DNA of 64,000 nt, taken from an uncultured Pseudomonadales bacterium (lineage in GTDB: Bacteria > Pseudomonadota > Gammaproteobacteria > Pseudomonadales > Azotimanducaceae). This document shows, piece by piece, positions 1 to 8,558 of this stretch. The notes below the pieces were generated by a model. That model did not search any database and was not told the DNA's origin. It saw nothing but the letters and a program-made list of their open reading frames with translations. The stretch's first letter is position 1. The number at the start of each line of letters is the position of its first letter. Where the stretch lies: assembly GCA_938017975.1 (NCBI GenBank), contig CALIKQ010000038.1, positions 100,535 to 164,534 on the forward strand, in the 5' to 3' direction. A program made the translations under genes and the position numbers.

Positions 1-2
1 AT

Positions 3-680
3 CTTGAACCCACAGCCCCGCGAGCGATGGCCGTGCTTGACCCTGTTAAATTGGTGATCACCAATTTGCCCGAATCTGAGACCATCTGGTTAGAGGTTGC
101 GAACCACCCTAAGAATCCTGAAATGGGTGTTCGACGAGTGCCGATGACCCGAACTGTCTTCATCGACCGTGCAGATTTTCGGCTTGAAGCGAATCGTAAA
201 TATAAGCGACTGGTTTTGCATGATGAAGTGAGACTGCGAGGGGGCTTTGTGGTTCGTGCGGATGCTGTGGAGACCGACGATGATGGACAGGTGTTAGAAA
301 TCCATGGGACTTATGATCCCCAAACCCTTGGGGTCAATCCCAGTGACCGGAAAATCCGTGGCGTCATTCATTGGGTGTCAGCAACGATGCATTCGAAAGT
401 TTGCTTTCAAAGATTTGAACCATTGTTCAGTGTGCCTACTCCGGATGCATCTGATGCCGAATACCAAACCTTGATTAATCCTAGTTCGTTGCAACGCTTT
501 GAAGGGGTTGTTGAGGTCAGTGTCGAGGATCAACCCGAAGATACACGGTTTCAATTTGAGCGAGAGGGGTATTTCATACGCGACATAGATCCATCGGAGC
601 AGGGTCTGATTCGTTACAATGAGATTGTGGGTCTGAGAGACTCCTGGGCAAAACTAGTGCAAAGTGACAAAGCCTCCTAG
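3..680 (+). CDS. glnS: Glutaminyl-tRNA synthetase, C-terminal part (5' truncated by window)
   Basis: Cytosolic enzyme that charges tRNA-Gln with glutamine. Only the last 225 residues are here; E. coli GlnRS is about 554 aa, so the catalytic Rossmann domain lies upstream of the window. The frame is open from base 3. The in-frame ATG at 27 is internal, because the residues spanning it (PRAMAVLDPVKLV) match the entry into the anticodon-binding beta-barrels. Other family landmarks are NHPKNPEMG, FIDRADF, GTYDPQT and VIHWVSA, in the expected order. Stop is TAG. The next gene follows on the same strand after 71 nt without an obvious terminator. Confidence 0.96.
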   Translation, partial: LEPTAPRAMAVLDPVKLVITNLPESETIWLEVANHPKNPEMGVRRVPMTRTVFIDRADFRLEANRKYKRLVLHDEVRLRGGFVVRADAVETDDDGQVLEIHGTYDPQTLGVNPSDRKIRGVIHWVSATMHSKVCFQRFEPLFSVPTPDASDAEYQTLINPSSLQRFEGVVEVSVEDQPEDTRFQFEREGYFIRDIDPSEQGLIRYNEIVGLRDSWAKLVQSDKAS

Positions 681-751
681 TGCCTTCGCGAGCTATCCAA
701 ATGGATATAGGCCTCGGTGTCTAACGTGCTCATGAAGTTAGGTAGGTAGCC

Positions 752-1696
752 GTGGACGGCGACATGGTGATGCAGGCCGCGAGCAGAATTGAGGGCTTAG
801 TTGATCGGACGCCTGTTTTTTCGAGTACCGAGGTGGACCAGCTCTTACATTGTGAAGTTTTTTTCAAAGCCGATCACTTGCAGCCGAGCGGTTCGTTTAA
901 AGTTCGTGGGGCGACCAACATGGTCTTTGCGCAGTCGATGACGAGCCTGAAAGCTGGAGTCTGCACACATTCTTCCGGCAATCACGGTGCGGCTCTAGCT
1001 CGCGCTGCTCAGCACCGAGGCTGCGTCGCCAAAATCATAATGCCCGAGGGAGCGAGCACCATAAAGCGTCAGCGGGTGCTTGAATTTGGCGGGGACCTGA
1101 TTGATTGCGCTCAAGGACAGGCGGCTAGAGAAGCTGCGTTGCTCGATGTGCAGCGAAGTACAGGCGCAGTATTTGTGCCGCCTTTCGACCATCCGCTGAT
1201 TATCGCTGGACAGGCTACAGCATTTTTAGAAATGAAAGGACAGGCGCCTGCACTGGATGCTCTTGTCGTTCCTGTCGGTGGCGGAGGATTGTTGGCTGGA
1301 AGTTGCTTGATTCGCGAATCAACTCGAGTCTATGGTGCTGAGCCTGAGGGGGCTGATGATGCGAGTCGCTCATTCAGCGCTCGGGTTCTTGTGCGGAAAC
1401 ACACCCCTGAAACCGTTTGCGATGGATTGCACACGACATTGGGAGAGCGTAATTTTGACACGATACTCGAGCATGCAACTGATATTTTGTTAGCCTCAGA
1501 ACCGATGATTTTAACGGCGATGCAGTTCATTCGACAGGCCACAGGGCATTGGGTTGAGCCGAGTAGCGCAGTAGCGCTCGCGGTGGTCATGATGCATCGA
1601 GCGCTTTTTAAAGGACAACGCGTGGGTATTATTCTAACGGGCAGTAACATCGACGTGCCACGATTGCGCTCCCATTTCCTTCCAGCAGGGGCCTAA
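752..1696 (+). CDS. PLP-dependent threonine/serine dehydratase-like protein (fold type II)
   Basis: Fold-type II PLP enzyme of the serine/threonine dehydratase and serine racemase group, 314 aa. It would deaminate L-threonine or L-serine, or a hydroxylated analogue, in the cytosol. The Schiff-base lysine is K50 in SGSFKVRGA, the phosphate and substrate loop is SSGNHG (about 74-79), and the glycine loop VGGGGLLAG is near residue 175. It has no C-terminal ACT domain, so it is not the long allosteric IlvA type. The start is GTG 752; an ATG at 764 is a possible alternative and neither has a strong Shine-Dalgarno. Exact substrate cannot be told from sequence; serine racemase or hydroxyaspartate dehydratase remain possible. 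Confidence 0.85.
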   Translation: MDGDMVMQAASRIEGLVDRTPVFSSTEVDQLLHCEVFFKADHLQPSGSFKVRGATNMVFAQSMTSLKAGVCTHSSGNHGAALARAAQHRGCVAKIIMPEGASTIKRQRVLEFGGDLIDCAQGQAAREAALLDVQRSTGAVFVPPFDHPLIIAGQATAFLEMKGQAPALDALVVPVGGGGLLAGSCLIRESTRVYGAEPEGADDASRSFSARVLVRKHTPETVCDGLHTTLGERNFDTILEHATDILLASEPMILTAMQFIRQATGHWVEPSSAVALAVVMMHRALFKGQRVGIILTGSNIDVPRLRSHFLPAGA

Positions 1697-1718
1697 GAGG
1701 TGGGTGATTCTACCTCTT
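1695..1718 (+). terminator. Weak hairpin at end of dehydratase gene
   Basis: Perfect 7-bp inverted repeat AAGAGGT / ACCTCTT with a 10-nt loop, overlapping the stop codon of the dehydratase. It is followed by only TTTC, so termination would be weak. It may instead simply protect the 3' end. Confidence 0.3.
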
Positions 1719-1743
1719 TCGCGCGCTCACTTCGGAGAGGCGC

Positions 1744-1947
1744 ATGCAATTGACTGGGCGTAAATTATCTTGTCCCTATTGTGCAGCGCTGATCGAAATG
1801 CTGATCGATGCCAGTGCCCCGGATCAGCAGTATATTGAAGATTGTGAAGTTTGTTGTCGACCGATAGTCGTTACAACACGATCGTCTGGTCTGGGTGACT
1901 GTGAAGTACTCTTGCAGGATGAAAATGAGGCGCTCTTCCAAGGTTAG
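1744..1947 (+). CDS. CPXCG motif-containing cysteine-rich mini-protein
   Basis: A 67-aa protein with two cysteine pairs, CPYC near residue 10 and CEVCC near residue 35, followed by RPIVV. This is the layout of the small CPXCG cysteine-rich family, presumed zinc-binding. Family function is unknown. The ATG lies just after GGAGAGGCGC, which gives a usable ribosome binding site. It is 47 nt downstream of the dehydratase and ends 12 nt before the stop of the convergent dipeptidase gene. Length and cysteine spacing are normal for the family. Confidence 0.8.
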   Translation: MQLTGRKLSCPYCAALIEMLIDASAPDQQYIEDCEVCCRPIVVTTRSSGLGDCEVLLQDENEALFQG

Positions 1948-1959
1948 AGGGGTATCTTA

Positions 1960-3258
1960 TTAAAGGGCTGGTTGGTCTTCGCGAGGATGCTCCAGCTGCT
2001 GGAGGCGTTTAGCGACTGCTTCAGCCTCTGACCAGGCACGAAGAATATTCTCCCCCGCAATCTTTGCGATATCTTGATCGGAGTAACCTCGAATTAGAAG
2101 TTCTTTGAGAAGGGCGGGGTAGGTTGAAACGTCCTCAAGACCTGTTGGGCCTGGCGGCATGCCATCAAAATCAGCGCCTAATCCGATCGCATGAATGCCT
2201 GCAACTGCTCGAAGGTGATCGATATGATCGGCAACGTCATATAATGTGACTTCGGGCGCTGGATTTTGGGTGACCCATTGGTCGAAGGCGACCTCCGCCT
2301 CACTCGGGGCGTGGGTTTCTTTAATTTCGGCTTGTTTTGCCTCATAGGCGATCCTGTATAGGCGCATGGGCTCGGAGACGTAGGAAGTCAGGTAATTTAC
2401 CATCACCACGCCGCGATTGGCCGCCACGGCGCGAAGAATGTCGTCGGGTACGTTTCTGTCATGTTGCGTCACGGCCCACGCTGAACTGTGCGAGAAGATG
2501 ACGGGGCTTCGAGTCACGCGGAGTGCATCTCTCATTGTAGCGATTGAAACGTGCGATAGGTCGACCATCATACCGAGGCGGTTCATTTCAAGAATGACCT
2601 GTTCTCCAAAAGGGCTTAATCCGTCTAATCGCGGGTCGTCGGTCGCAGAATCCGCCCATGAGAGTCCTTTTGAATGCGTCAGGGTCATATAGCGAGCACC
2701 GAGCTCGTACATGCCACGTAGAGTTGCCAGAGAGTTTTGAATTGCGTGCCCGCCCTCAATACCGATCATCGATGCGATCTTCCCGCGTCGATGGGCTTCT
2801 CTGGTTGCGTCAGCGGACAGCGTCAGCTCGAAGGTATCTTCATATTCGGCCACCATGCGTTTAACCAAATCAATTTGTGACATTACCGCTTGTACGTCGC
2901 CCGGTGCCCCGTCATAGGCTCTGATCGGGACATAGACGGACCAAAATAAACCGCCAACTTGCCCCCGTCTCAGTCTGGGGATATCGGTATCGGTGGGGTG
3001 CTCGAGAAGGCTTAAGTCATTTCGGAGATCAAGACCGGAAAGCTGATTGCTGCTGCGTCTTTGAAATTGCCATGGTAGATCATTGTGGCCATCGATCAAG
3101 GGGGTCGATTTCAGTACTCGCGCCACCCGCGTATCCAAATCATCAGCCCAGGTCATTACTGGCAAGCTGATTAATGTAACGCCAATGAACTGGATCGCCG
3201 CTCTCACACAATGCTTCACGATGGGGTGCTCCCTGTTTCGGAGGTTAAATTGTCTCAT
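1960..3258 (-). CDS. Membrane (renal-type) dipeptidase, peptidase family M19
   Basis: Secreted or membrane-attached zinc dipeptidase of family M19, hydrolysing dipeptides with broad specificity, including D-amino acid dipeptides in relatives. Family landmarks in order: IDGHNDLPW (first zinc ligands), IGIEGGH (bridging Glu), VDLSHVS, FSHSSAW and GLGADFDG. An N-terminal hydrophobic stretch (AAIQFIGVTLISLPVMTWA) followed by DD is a signal peptide. The annotated ATG gives a long basic leader; an in-frame GTG at 3219 (VKHCVRAA) would give a more typical signal peptide and may be the true start. 432 aa, normal for the family. It is convergent with the CPXCG gene and divergent from glyA. Confidence 0.93.
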   Translation of the reverse strand: MRQFNLRNREHPIVKHCVRAAIQFIGVTLISLPVMTWADDLDTRVARVLKSTPLIDGHNDLPWQFQRRSSNQLSGLDLRNDLSLLEHPTDTDIPRLRRGQVGGLFWSVYVPIRAYDGAPGDVQAVMSQIDLVKRMVAEYEDTFELTLSADATREAHRRGKIASMIGIEGGHAIQNSLATLRGMYELGARYMTLTHSKGLSWADSATDDPRLDGLSPFGEQVILEMNRLGMMVDLSHVSIATMRDALRVTRSPVIFSHSSAWAVTQHDRNVPDDILRAVAANRGVVMVNYLTSYVSEPMRLYRIAYEAKQAEIKETHAPSEAEVAFDQWVTQNPAPEVTLYDVADHIDHLRAVAGIHAIGLGADFDGMPPGPTGLEDVSTYPALLKELLIRGYSDQDIAKIAGENILRAWSEAEAVAKRLQQLEHPREDQPAL

Positions 3259-3743
3259 GAATGAATCGAAGCTGTCTCGGCTTGTCTTGTCATGGCTCGT
3301 TTCTGGGAGCGTAGATTGATCCGCTTGTTGGTTGTTACACCCAGCGTGTCAGCTTAAATGACCTGTTGATCGCATCTCTCGTACAACTTTGACACGCAAG
3401 TCGCTACAATGCCTGCTCAAGCTGACGGTTAAGCGAAAACGGAGCGAAGGGAGCAGTAAACGGTGCCCCCGCGCTCCTAACACACTGAGCGGCCCAAACT
3501 TTTTGAGAGCTCGTAGGCTTGGATGAGGCCACGCGCCCAGTCGGAAAAGTTAAGAGCGCCCTATTGCTGTTGAAGGGGTCAAGGGCGAGTGCGGAGGTAT
3601 ACAGAACTTCCTGCCCGCACAGGTGAGATTAGCCAAGCGCCGCTAGAAAGCGGTGTTTGTGACACCGACAAAACAGATGCCTCAATAGCGGTGCAGAACA
3701 GGCAACGACAGAGAGGTCAGGGAATTGATTGAAGGAGTGCTTT
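3259..3743 (+). promoter_or_regulatory. Long structured region upstream of glyA (putative 5' leader)
   Basis: 485 bp without a convincing gene between the divergent dipeptidase and glyA. A TACAAT box at 3405-3410 could be a -10 element, with a poorly spaced TTGACA at 3389-3394. A transcript from there would carry a leader of over 300 nt. Visible structures: a hairpin at 3589-3620 (GTGCGG / CCGCAC plus inner AGG / CCT), and two mutually exclusive hairpins, 3640-3653 (CCGCT / AGCGG, loop AGAA) and 3651-3667 (CGGTGT / ACACCG), which share CGG. I do not recognise a known riboswitch; glycine, THF and SAM consensus cores were not found by eye. glyA ribosome binding site AAGGAG is at 3732-3737. Confidence 0.4.
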
Positions 3744-5033
3744 ATGTCACTAAATGAAAACCAGAATTTACCAGCTTCTATTGCCAACTTGGCGGAGTTG
3801 GAAGGAAACGACCCAGAAGTTTTTGCAGCCTTGTGCGGCGAGGAAGATCGGGAGCGAAATGGCATCGAGCTGATACCCTCAGAGAACTACACATTCCCCG
3901 AAGTGTTGGCCTGTCTTGGAAGCGTCTTTACAAATAAATACTCAGAGGGCTATCCGGGTCGCCGTTATTATGGCGGTCAGACATTTACAGATCAGATCGA
4001 AAACCTGGCGCGTGAAAGAGCGAAATCGGTGTTTCGCTGTGAGCATGCGAATGTACAACCGCTTTCAGGCTCAGCAATGAATCAGGCGGTTTACTTGGGA
4101 CTGTTAGAACCAGGAGATACCATTATGGCGATGGATCTGTCTCATGGAGGACATTTGACCCATGGCGCACCGGTTTCTCATATGGGCAGCTTGTTCAACT
4201 TTGTGCGTTACGTGACGGATCCTGTTGACGGGTCAATTGACTTTGATCAGGTTCGTAGCGATGCGCTGAGAACAAAGCCCAAAATGATGCTGTGTGGATA
4301 CACATCCTATCCCCGTGATATAGATTATGCAGCTTTCAAAGCCATTGCCGATGAAGTGGGCGCGATCACCATGACGGATGCGTCACATTTTGGTGGATTG
4401 GTCGCCGGACAAGCAATGAACAACCCGTTTGATTTCGGTTTTGACATCGTCACGACGACCACGCATAAGTCACTTCGTGGCCCTCGAGGAGGTATGGTGT
4501 TGTGCCGCAAGCCTTTCGCCAAAGCAATTGATAAATCCGTATTCCCCGGACTTCAAGGCGGTCCGCATATGAATGCTGTTGCTGCCATCGCTGTGACCTT
4601 GCAAAAAGCGCAAACCAACGAATTTAAAGCTTATGCAGCCCAAGTCCTTACAAATGCGAAGGTTTTGGCAGGCGCTTTAATGGAGGAGGGCGCGGAACTC
4701 GTCACGGGCGGTACAGATAATCACATGATGGTCATGGATACGATGAAGACCTTCGGTCTCGATGGCCGAGTTGCCGAAGAGGTCTTGGATCGGGTGCAAA
4801 TCACAACCAACAAGCAAATTATCCCGGATGATCCCAATCCCCCACTCCGCCCCAGCGGAATTCGTATGGGAACTCCCGCAGCAACAGCGCGAGGTATGGT
4901 GGAGTCCGATATGCTACAGCTGTCTGCATGGATCTGCGAATGCTTGCGCCATCACGAGGATGAAGACGTTTTGTCTCGAGTACGGCAAGAGGTTGAAGCA
5001 TTCTGTCAGCGATTCCCGGTGCCGGGGATCTAA
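3744..5033 (+). CDS. glyA: Serine hydroxymethyltransferase
   Basis: PLP enzyme interconverting serine and tetrahydrofolate with glycine and 5,10-methylene-THF; it is the main source of one-carbon units. 429 aa from ATG 3744, chosen because AAGGAG sits 6 nt upstream; the in-frame TTG at 3729 overlaps that site. Landmarks: IELIPSENYTFPEV, NKYSEGYPGRRYYGG, HGGHLTHG, the Asp/His pair in TDASHFGGL, the PLP lysine in TTTTHKSLRGPRGG, FPGLQGGPH and SGIRMGTPA. It is rather divergent from E. coli GlyA (DASHFGGL for DMAHVAGL, TSYPRDIDY for SAYSGVVDW) but no catalytic residue is missing. The long upstream leader suggests post-transcriptional control. Confidence 0.95.
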   Translation: MSLNENQNLPASIANLAELEGNDPEVFAALCGEEDRERNGIELIPSENYTFPEVLACLGSVFTNKYSEGYPGRRYYGGQTFTDQIENLARERAKSVFRCEHANVQPLSGSAMNQAVYLGLLEPGDTIMAMDLSHGGHLTHGAPVSHMGSLFNFVRYVTDPVDGSIDFDQVRSDALRTKPKMMLCGYTSYPRDIDYAAFKAIADEVGAITMTDASHFGGLVAGQAMNNPFDFGFDIVTTTTHKSLRGPRGGMVLCRKPFAKAIDKSVFPGLQGGPHMNAVAAIAVTLQKAQTNEFKAYAAQVLTNAKVLAGALMEEGAELVTGGTDNHMMVMDTMKTFGLDGRVAEEVLDRVQITTNKQIIPDDPNPPLRPSGIRMGTPAATARGMVESDMLQLSAWICECLRHHEDEDVLSRVRQEVEAFCQRFPVPGI

Positions 5034-5061
5034 TATTGACAAGGTGGTGAAGACAAAAGGG

Positions 5062-5781
5062 TCAAGCATGCATGGGCGGGGGAGTGCTGTCGCCAAGGTT
5101 CAGTAGGTCAATCCAGCGCCGAGCGGCGACCGCGGCCAATAGGTAAGCCGAGCCATCGTGTTCGATTGAGGACTTCGTCTGCTTAAACGCATGATCAGCT
5201 CCCGGGATCCAGCACATTGTTGCGGCATGATGCGCTTTTAGGAATGCACTGGCTTGCTCTTTCTGAATCATTGGGTCTCGATCGCCAGAGACAATCAGCA
5301 GCGGCAAGGGGTTTTCTTGAAGATGCGACCAACGTTCTAGATGGGGTTTGCCTCGAGGATGCAGAGGCAAGGAAAATCCAATCATACCTTTGAGCCTATT
5401 TTTGATCCTTGGCAATTTAGACGCTTTTTGTACGGCCATGGCTGCATGAGTTGCAACCCGACCTCCATAGCTATGCCCTCCGAAAAAAAGCGGGATGTTG
5501 ATGCGGCTTTTGCCAAAGTACTCCGCCGCAATCAGGAAGTCGGCAACCGAATCATGCATAGGGCTTGGAAAAGCTCGTCCAGCCTTGCGGTACTCAAAAT
5601 TAAACCTCAGCGTCATGATGCGCTGAGCATTCAACGCTCCACTGAGGGCCTCCAAATGTGGATGTGCTTGATGGGTTGCACTGCCGTGTGCCAGTAGCAT
5701 GGCGGCGATGGCGCCTTTCCTGCCTTTGACGATAAATGGCTTAGAGAAGGTTTCTTGGGACAGTGATTTCGCTTGACTCAT
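5062..5781 (-). CDS. Alpha/beta-hydrolase of the KANL3/Tex30-like group
   Basis: A 239-aa single-domain alpha/beta-hydrolase, presumably a cytosolic esterase or serine hydrolase of unknown substrate. The nucleophile elbow is GGHSYGGR, near residue 120. An early oxyanion loop lies at MLLAHGSATHQAHPH, an acid residue in VSGDRDPM, and the catalytic His in PGADHAFK. The motif order and length fit the small dienelactone-hydrolase-like family that includes Tex30. It is convergent with glyA across a 28-nt gap and divergent from the CDF transporter with only a short shared promoter region. Confidence 0.8.
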   Translation of the reverse strand: MSQAKSLSQETFSKPFIVKGRKGAIAAMLLAHGSATHQAHPHLEALSGALNAQRIMTLRFNFEYRKAGRAFPSPMHDSVADFLIAAEYFGKSRINIPLFFGGHSYGGRVATHAAMAVQKASKLPRIKNRLKGMIGFSLPLHPRGKPHLERWSHLQENPLPLLIVSGDRDPMIQKEQASAFLKAHHAATMCWIPGADHAFKQTKSSIEHDGSAYLLAAVAARRWIDLLNLGDSTPPPMHA

Positions 5782-5800
5782 CGGCTCGGGATCAAGATCT

Positions 5801-5827
5801 TTGATTATTAAGTGGTCATGCTACACT
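5801..5827 (+). promoter_or_regulatory. Predicted promoter of the CDF transporter gene
   Basis: TTGATT at 5801-5806 and an extended -10, TGC followed by TACACT (5819-5827), separated by 15 bp. Transcription would start about 24 nt before GTG 5858. Prediction by eye only; the 15-bp spacer is short but tolerated with an extended -10. Confidence 0.35.
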
Positions 5828-5857
5828 GATTCTAGTCGCGATCGGTCAAGGATATTT

Positions 5858-6772
5858 GTGTCTCAACCTGGTTCTCCCGCAAAAGCTATTCTTTATGCTT
5901 TCTTGGCTAATTTCGGTATCGCGATCAGCAAGCTAGCCGCGGCGATGCACACAGGGTCCGGCAGTTTAATGGCGGAGTCGATCCATTCTTTTGCTGATAC
6001 CTGCAATCAGGTTTTATTGTACTTAGGGTTAAAGGGCAGCGAGCGCCCTGCCGATGAAGAACATCCCCTCGGTTATGGAAAGCTCAGTTATTTTTGGAGC
6101 TTTGTGGTCGCTTTGATGCTCTTCAGCTTGGGCGGACTATATTCAGTTTATGGCGGCTGGCAAAAATTCATAGAGCCCGAACCTGTGACTGGCATCTGGG
6201 TAGGGCTGACGGTTTTGGGTGTGGCAATTCTGCTTGAGGGTGCTAGTTTTTATGGTGCGTTTGTCGAGGCACGGAAAATGGCTCAGGGTAAGCCGTTCTT
6301 CAAATGGTTAAAGACAACCCGAAATGCTGAGATAGTTGTGGTCTTGGGCGAAGATTTCGCTGCGATGTTGGGCTTAATTTTGGCTTTTCTTGCTCTGACG
6401 TTGGTGATGGTAACCGGTGATCCGATCTACGATGCCTTGGGCTCGATGGTGATCGGGGTGCTGCTGATTGGTGTTGCAATCGGGCTCGCTGTCCGACTTC
6501 AGGGTTTGCTGGTCGGTAGGTCTGCTGAGCCCGAGTTGCGAGATTTAGCAGAAGAGCTCATTGGGCAGCATCCAGAGGTAGAGCGACTGTTCAACATGGT
6601 CACACTCCATATGGGACCGAAAGTCTTGTTGGCGGCAAAAATCGAGTTGAGCGATGGTCTGACGATGCAGCAAGCGGCGGAGATGATTAATGTCATTGAA
6701 GATGAACTTAAAACCCGTCGACCCGAGATTGGCTGGTGTTACATTGAGATCGACCCAAAACATGGAAATTAG
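5858..6772 (+). CDS. Cation diffusion facilitator (CDF) family metal transporter
   Basis: Inner-membrane divalent-metal/proton antiporter, 304 aa. The first helix starts at AILYAFLANFGIAISKLAAA. The signature GSGSLMAESIHSFADTCNQ carries the Ser/His/Asp-type metal-site residues, and HPLGYGK precedes helix 3. A later metal-site helix has EDFAAMLG, and the C-terminal cytoplasmic domain ends with IEIDPKHGN. The subgroup resembles the SLC30A9/YdfM-like CDFs more than FieF. Start GTG 5858 was chosen because CAAGGA sits 5 nt upstream; an in-frame TTG at 5801 would add 19 hydrophilic residues unlike the family. Metal specificity (Zn, Mn or Fe) cannot be assigned. Confidence 0.9.
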   Translation: MSQPGSPAKAILYAFLANFGIAISKLAAAMHTGSGSLMAESIHSFADTCNQVLLYLGLKGSERPADEEHPLGYGKLSYFWSFVVALMLFSLGGLYSVYGGWQKFIEPEPVTGIWVGLTVLGVAILLEGASFYGAFVEARKMAQGKPFFKWLKTTRNAEIVVVLGEDFAAMLGLILAFLALTLVMVTGDPIYDALGSMVIGVLLIGVAIGLAVRLQGLLVGRSAEPELRDLAEELIGQHPEVERLFNMVTLHMGPKVLLAAKIELSDGLTMQQAAEMINVIEDELKTRRPEIGWCYIEIDPKHGN

Positions 6773-6810
6773 ACAGGCCGCCTCAGCGGCCGTTGAATGA
6801 GGGAGCGGTT

Positions 6811-7206
6811 GTGTTAAGTTTTAGTCATGTTTTTGAAGCATCGGTTGAGCAGGTTTGGTCTGTTGTAGGGACAGTCGACCGTGTTGATTGGGTGCCTGGC
6901 GTTGCGGCATGCAACTTTCAAGCGGGCGTACGAACGTTGAACCTGCCAGGTGCAGGTGAAATCCAAGAGCGGATCGTTGAGTGCAACGCGGAAAAATATT
7001 TCTTACGCTATCAGTGCATCGAGTCACCCATCCCCTTGGAATTCCATGAAGCGCGTATGCAGCTTACAGAACTGTCTGCCGGTCAATGTCGCTTAACTTG
7101 GGAGGCTGAAATTAAGCCGGTGAGCTTTGAGTCTTTTCTCAAAGAATCAATGTCCGGTGCGCTGGCTCAGCTCATTTCGGTTGTTGAGACTGAACCCTCC
7201 AAATAA
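6811..7206 (+). CDS. SRPBCC-family (polyketide cyclase/START-like) protein
   Basis: 131-aa START/Bet v 1-like helix-grip protein, inferred from the opening strand SFSHVFEASVEQVWSVVGTVDRVDWVPG and the later LTWEAEI. Such proteins bind small hydrophobic ligands; no catalytic function can be deduced. GTG 6811 is preferred because GAGGGAG sits 5 nt upstream; the upstream in-frame TTG 6793 has none. A perfect 6-bp hairpin (GGCCGC / GCGGCC, 6776-6791) lies between the CDF gene and this one and may reduce read-through. The 3' end overlaps the convergent gene at 7167-7778 by 40 nt. Confidence 0.75.
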   Translation: MLSFSHVFEASVEQVWSVVGTVDRVDWVPGVAACNFQAGVRTLNLPGAGEIQERIVECNAEKYFLRYQCIESPIPLEFHEARMQLTELSAGQCRLTWEAEIKPVSFESFLKESMSGALAQLISVVETEPSK

Positions 7207-7778
7207 CCTCTCCAGAGTTCTTGTCTGCTGAGGCCCGAGCGCCAATCGTCAAACGATGGGGGCAGGGTTGGCGATGCTGCAATCGGGACCCACTTACCCT
7301 GCGATAAGTCTGCGAAAGCATAACTTGGGCTGTGTGAAATACTAACCAAGTGTTGGAGCTCTTGTCGGCTGCGATCCAGCTGGCAGCTTGTTGACCGGAG
7401 ACTATTTTCGAACGTTGTGTCGGACATAAAGGGCAATGTGTTCAAAGCATAGATCCGGTGCTCAAGACGTTTGCCTGACCATGCTTGTAGCCATAGCAGT
7501 CCTTTAAGCGTCCTGCATCGACAACTGATAAGAGCAGAGACGGGCCCCTGCCATTCGTCGATGACGCTGTCGAAGAGATGATTATGAGGGCAGGGGTCCG
7601 GTGGATGGCAGTGCCCAATAGTCTCGTCACTTTGATGCCCTAGGTGTTCGGGTTCATCTGCTGATTCAACAGGACTGCTCAGGAGCGGTTTGTCCTTCGC
7701 TACTTTAGCTCGAGATTCGGACGAGTCGACCCGAGTCAATCCGGGCAGTTGCCAACTGTGTCTCTCGCTCAATGCCAA
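7167..7778 (-). CDS. Conserved-looking protein of unknown function downstream of FMN reductase
   Basis: 203 aa, no family recognised. The start is TTG immediately after the TGA of the FMN reductase gene, so the two are probably co-translated. Visible: a His/Cys-rich segment (GHCHPPDPCPHNH, about 55-68) that could bind a metal, then an apparently folded region rich in Trp and Leu (WLQAW, near 95) and a C-terminal segment WVPIAASPTLPPSFDDW. No signal peptide or membrane helix. The last 40 nt overlap the convergent SRPBCC gene. It could begin inside the reductase gene, and part of the N-terminus may be non-native. Function unknown. Confidence 0.5.
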   Translation of the reverse strand: MALSERHSWQLPGLTRVDSSESRAKVAKDKPLLSSPVESADEPEHLGHQSDETIGHCHPPDPCPHNHLFDSVIDEWQGPVSALISCRCRTLKGLLWLQAWSGKRLEHRIYALNTLPFMSDTTFENSLRSTSCQLDRSRQELQHLVSISHSPSYAFADLSQGKWVPIAASPTLPPSFDDWRSGLSRQELWRGYLEGSVSTTEMS

Positions 7779-8342
7779 TCAACCCGATATCAAGCGTGTT
7801 CGCGCTAAGAATCCATCTGCAATGGTTTCTGCGCGCGCATTGAGCGGCTCGGATGCTTCAGCGGTGGCCAGCGCTGTGAACGCATTTGGGACTATAAAAA
7901 AATCGGGATAAACACTGGCGCCGATTCCCAAGAGGTAATTTGCAAGGTGGCTTGCAGCACGGATGCCACCAAGGCCACCAGGGCTGCTCGCACAAATGAG
8001 GCAGGGTTTGAATCTGAAGGGCGACAAATCCGGCTGCCCCTGTTGGTTCCGTGTCGCCCAGGTCAGCGTGTTGAGGAGCAGCGGCGGCATAAATCCATTG
8101 TATTCAGGACAACCGATAATCAGTCCGTCAGCACCTGCAAGTTTGGCGCGCAGTTCGGTGATCGCGTCAGGGAGTCCTTGCTCAGATTCAATGACTTGGC
8201 TGTAAATCGGCAGATCTAGATTTTCCCAACCGACCCGGTGGGTATCTTCCCCCAAGGATTGGAGTGCTGATTCGACCAGGGACACGGCACTGGCATTGAA
8301 GGATTTGGGTCGGTCGCTTCCAACGAGAGAGATGAGCGGCAC
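7779..8342 (-). CDS. NADPH-dependent FMN reductase-like flavoprotein
   Basis: 187-aa flavodoxin-fold protein of the NADPH-dependent FMN reductase family (ArsH, chromate and azo reductase relatives). Landmarks: the N-terminal phosphate loop GSDRPKSFN, the flavin loop CPEYNG near residue 80, and SSPGGLGG near 115. It probably reduces FMN or quinones with NAD(P)H in the cytosol; the physiological substrate is not known. GTG 8342 is preceded by AGGAGG, 9 nt away. Followed directly by the unknown 203-aa gene. Confidence 0.85.
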   Translation of the reverse strand: MPLISLVGSDRPKSFNASAVSLVESALQSLGEDTHRVGWENLDLPIYSQVIESEQGLPDAITELRAKLAGADGLIIGCPEYNGFMPPLLLNTLTWATRNQQGQPDLSPFRFKPCLICASSPGGLGGIRAASHLANYLLGIGASVYPDFFIVPNAFTALATAEASEPLNARAETIADGFLARTRLISG

Positions 8343-8558
8343 GGTGCAGCGCCTCCTATTATTGTTGGGGTTTAATCATGTAACCGTCTAATCGTATCAT
8401 TGATTGATTGCATCGATCTTCAAATTGTAATTAACCAGTCGCTATTATCGACATCGATCATCAATATCATTGGCAGTGATAGGCTTGAATATGGCTCGGC
8501 AGCCGGTTTATTGTAGTTTAGGATATTGGTTCTATTCGGTTTCAGCGTAGGGAAGCAT

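Noticed and set aside
3320..3743. Known riboswitch, 6S, RNase P, tmRNA or SRP RNA in glyA leader
   Set aside because: I looked for consensus cores of these by eye and did not find them; kept as unclassified structure.
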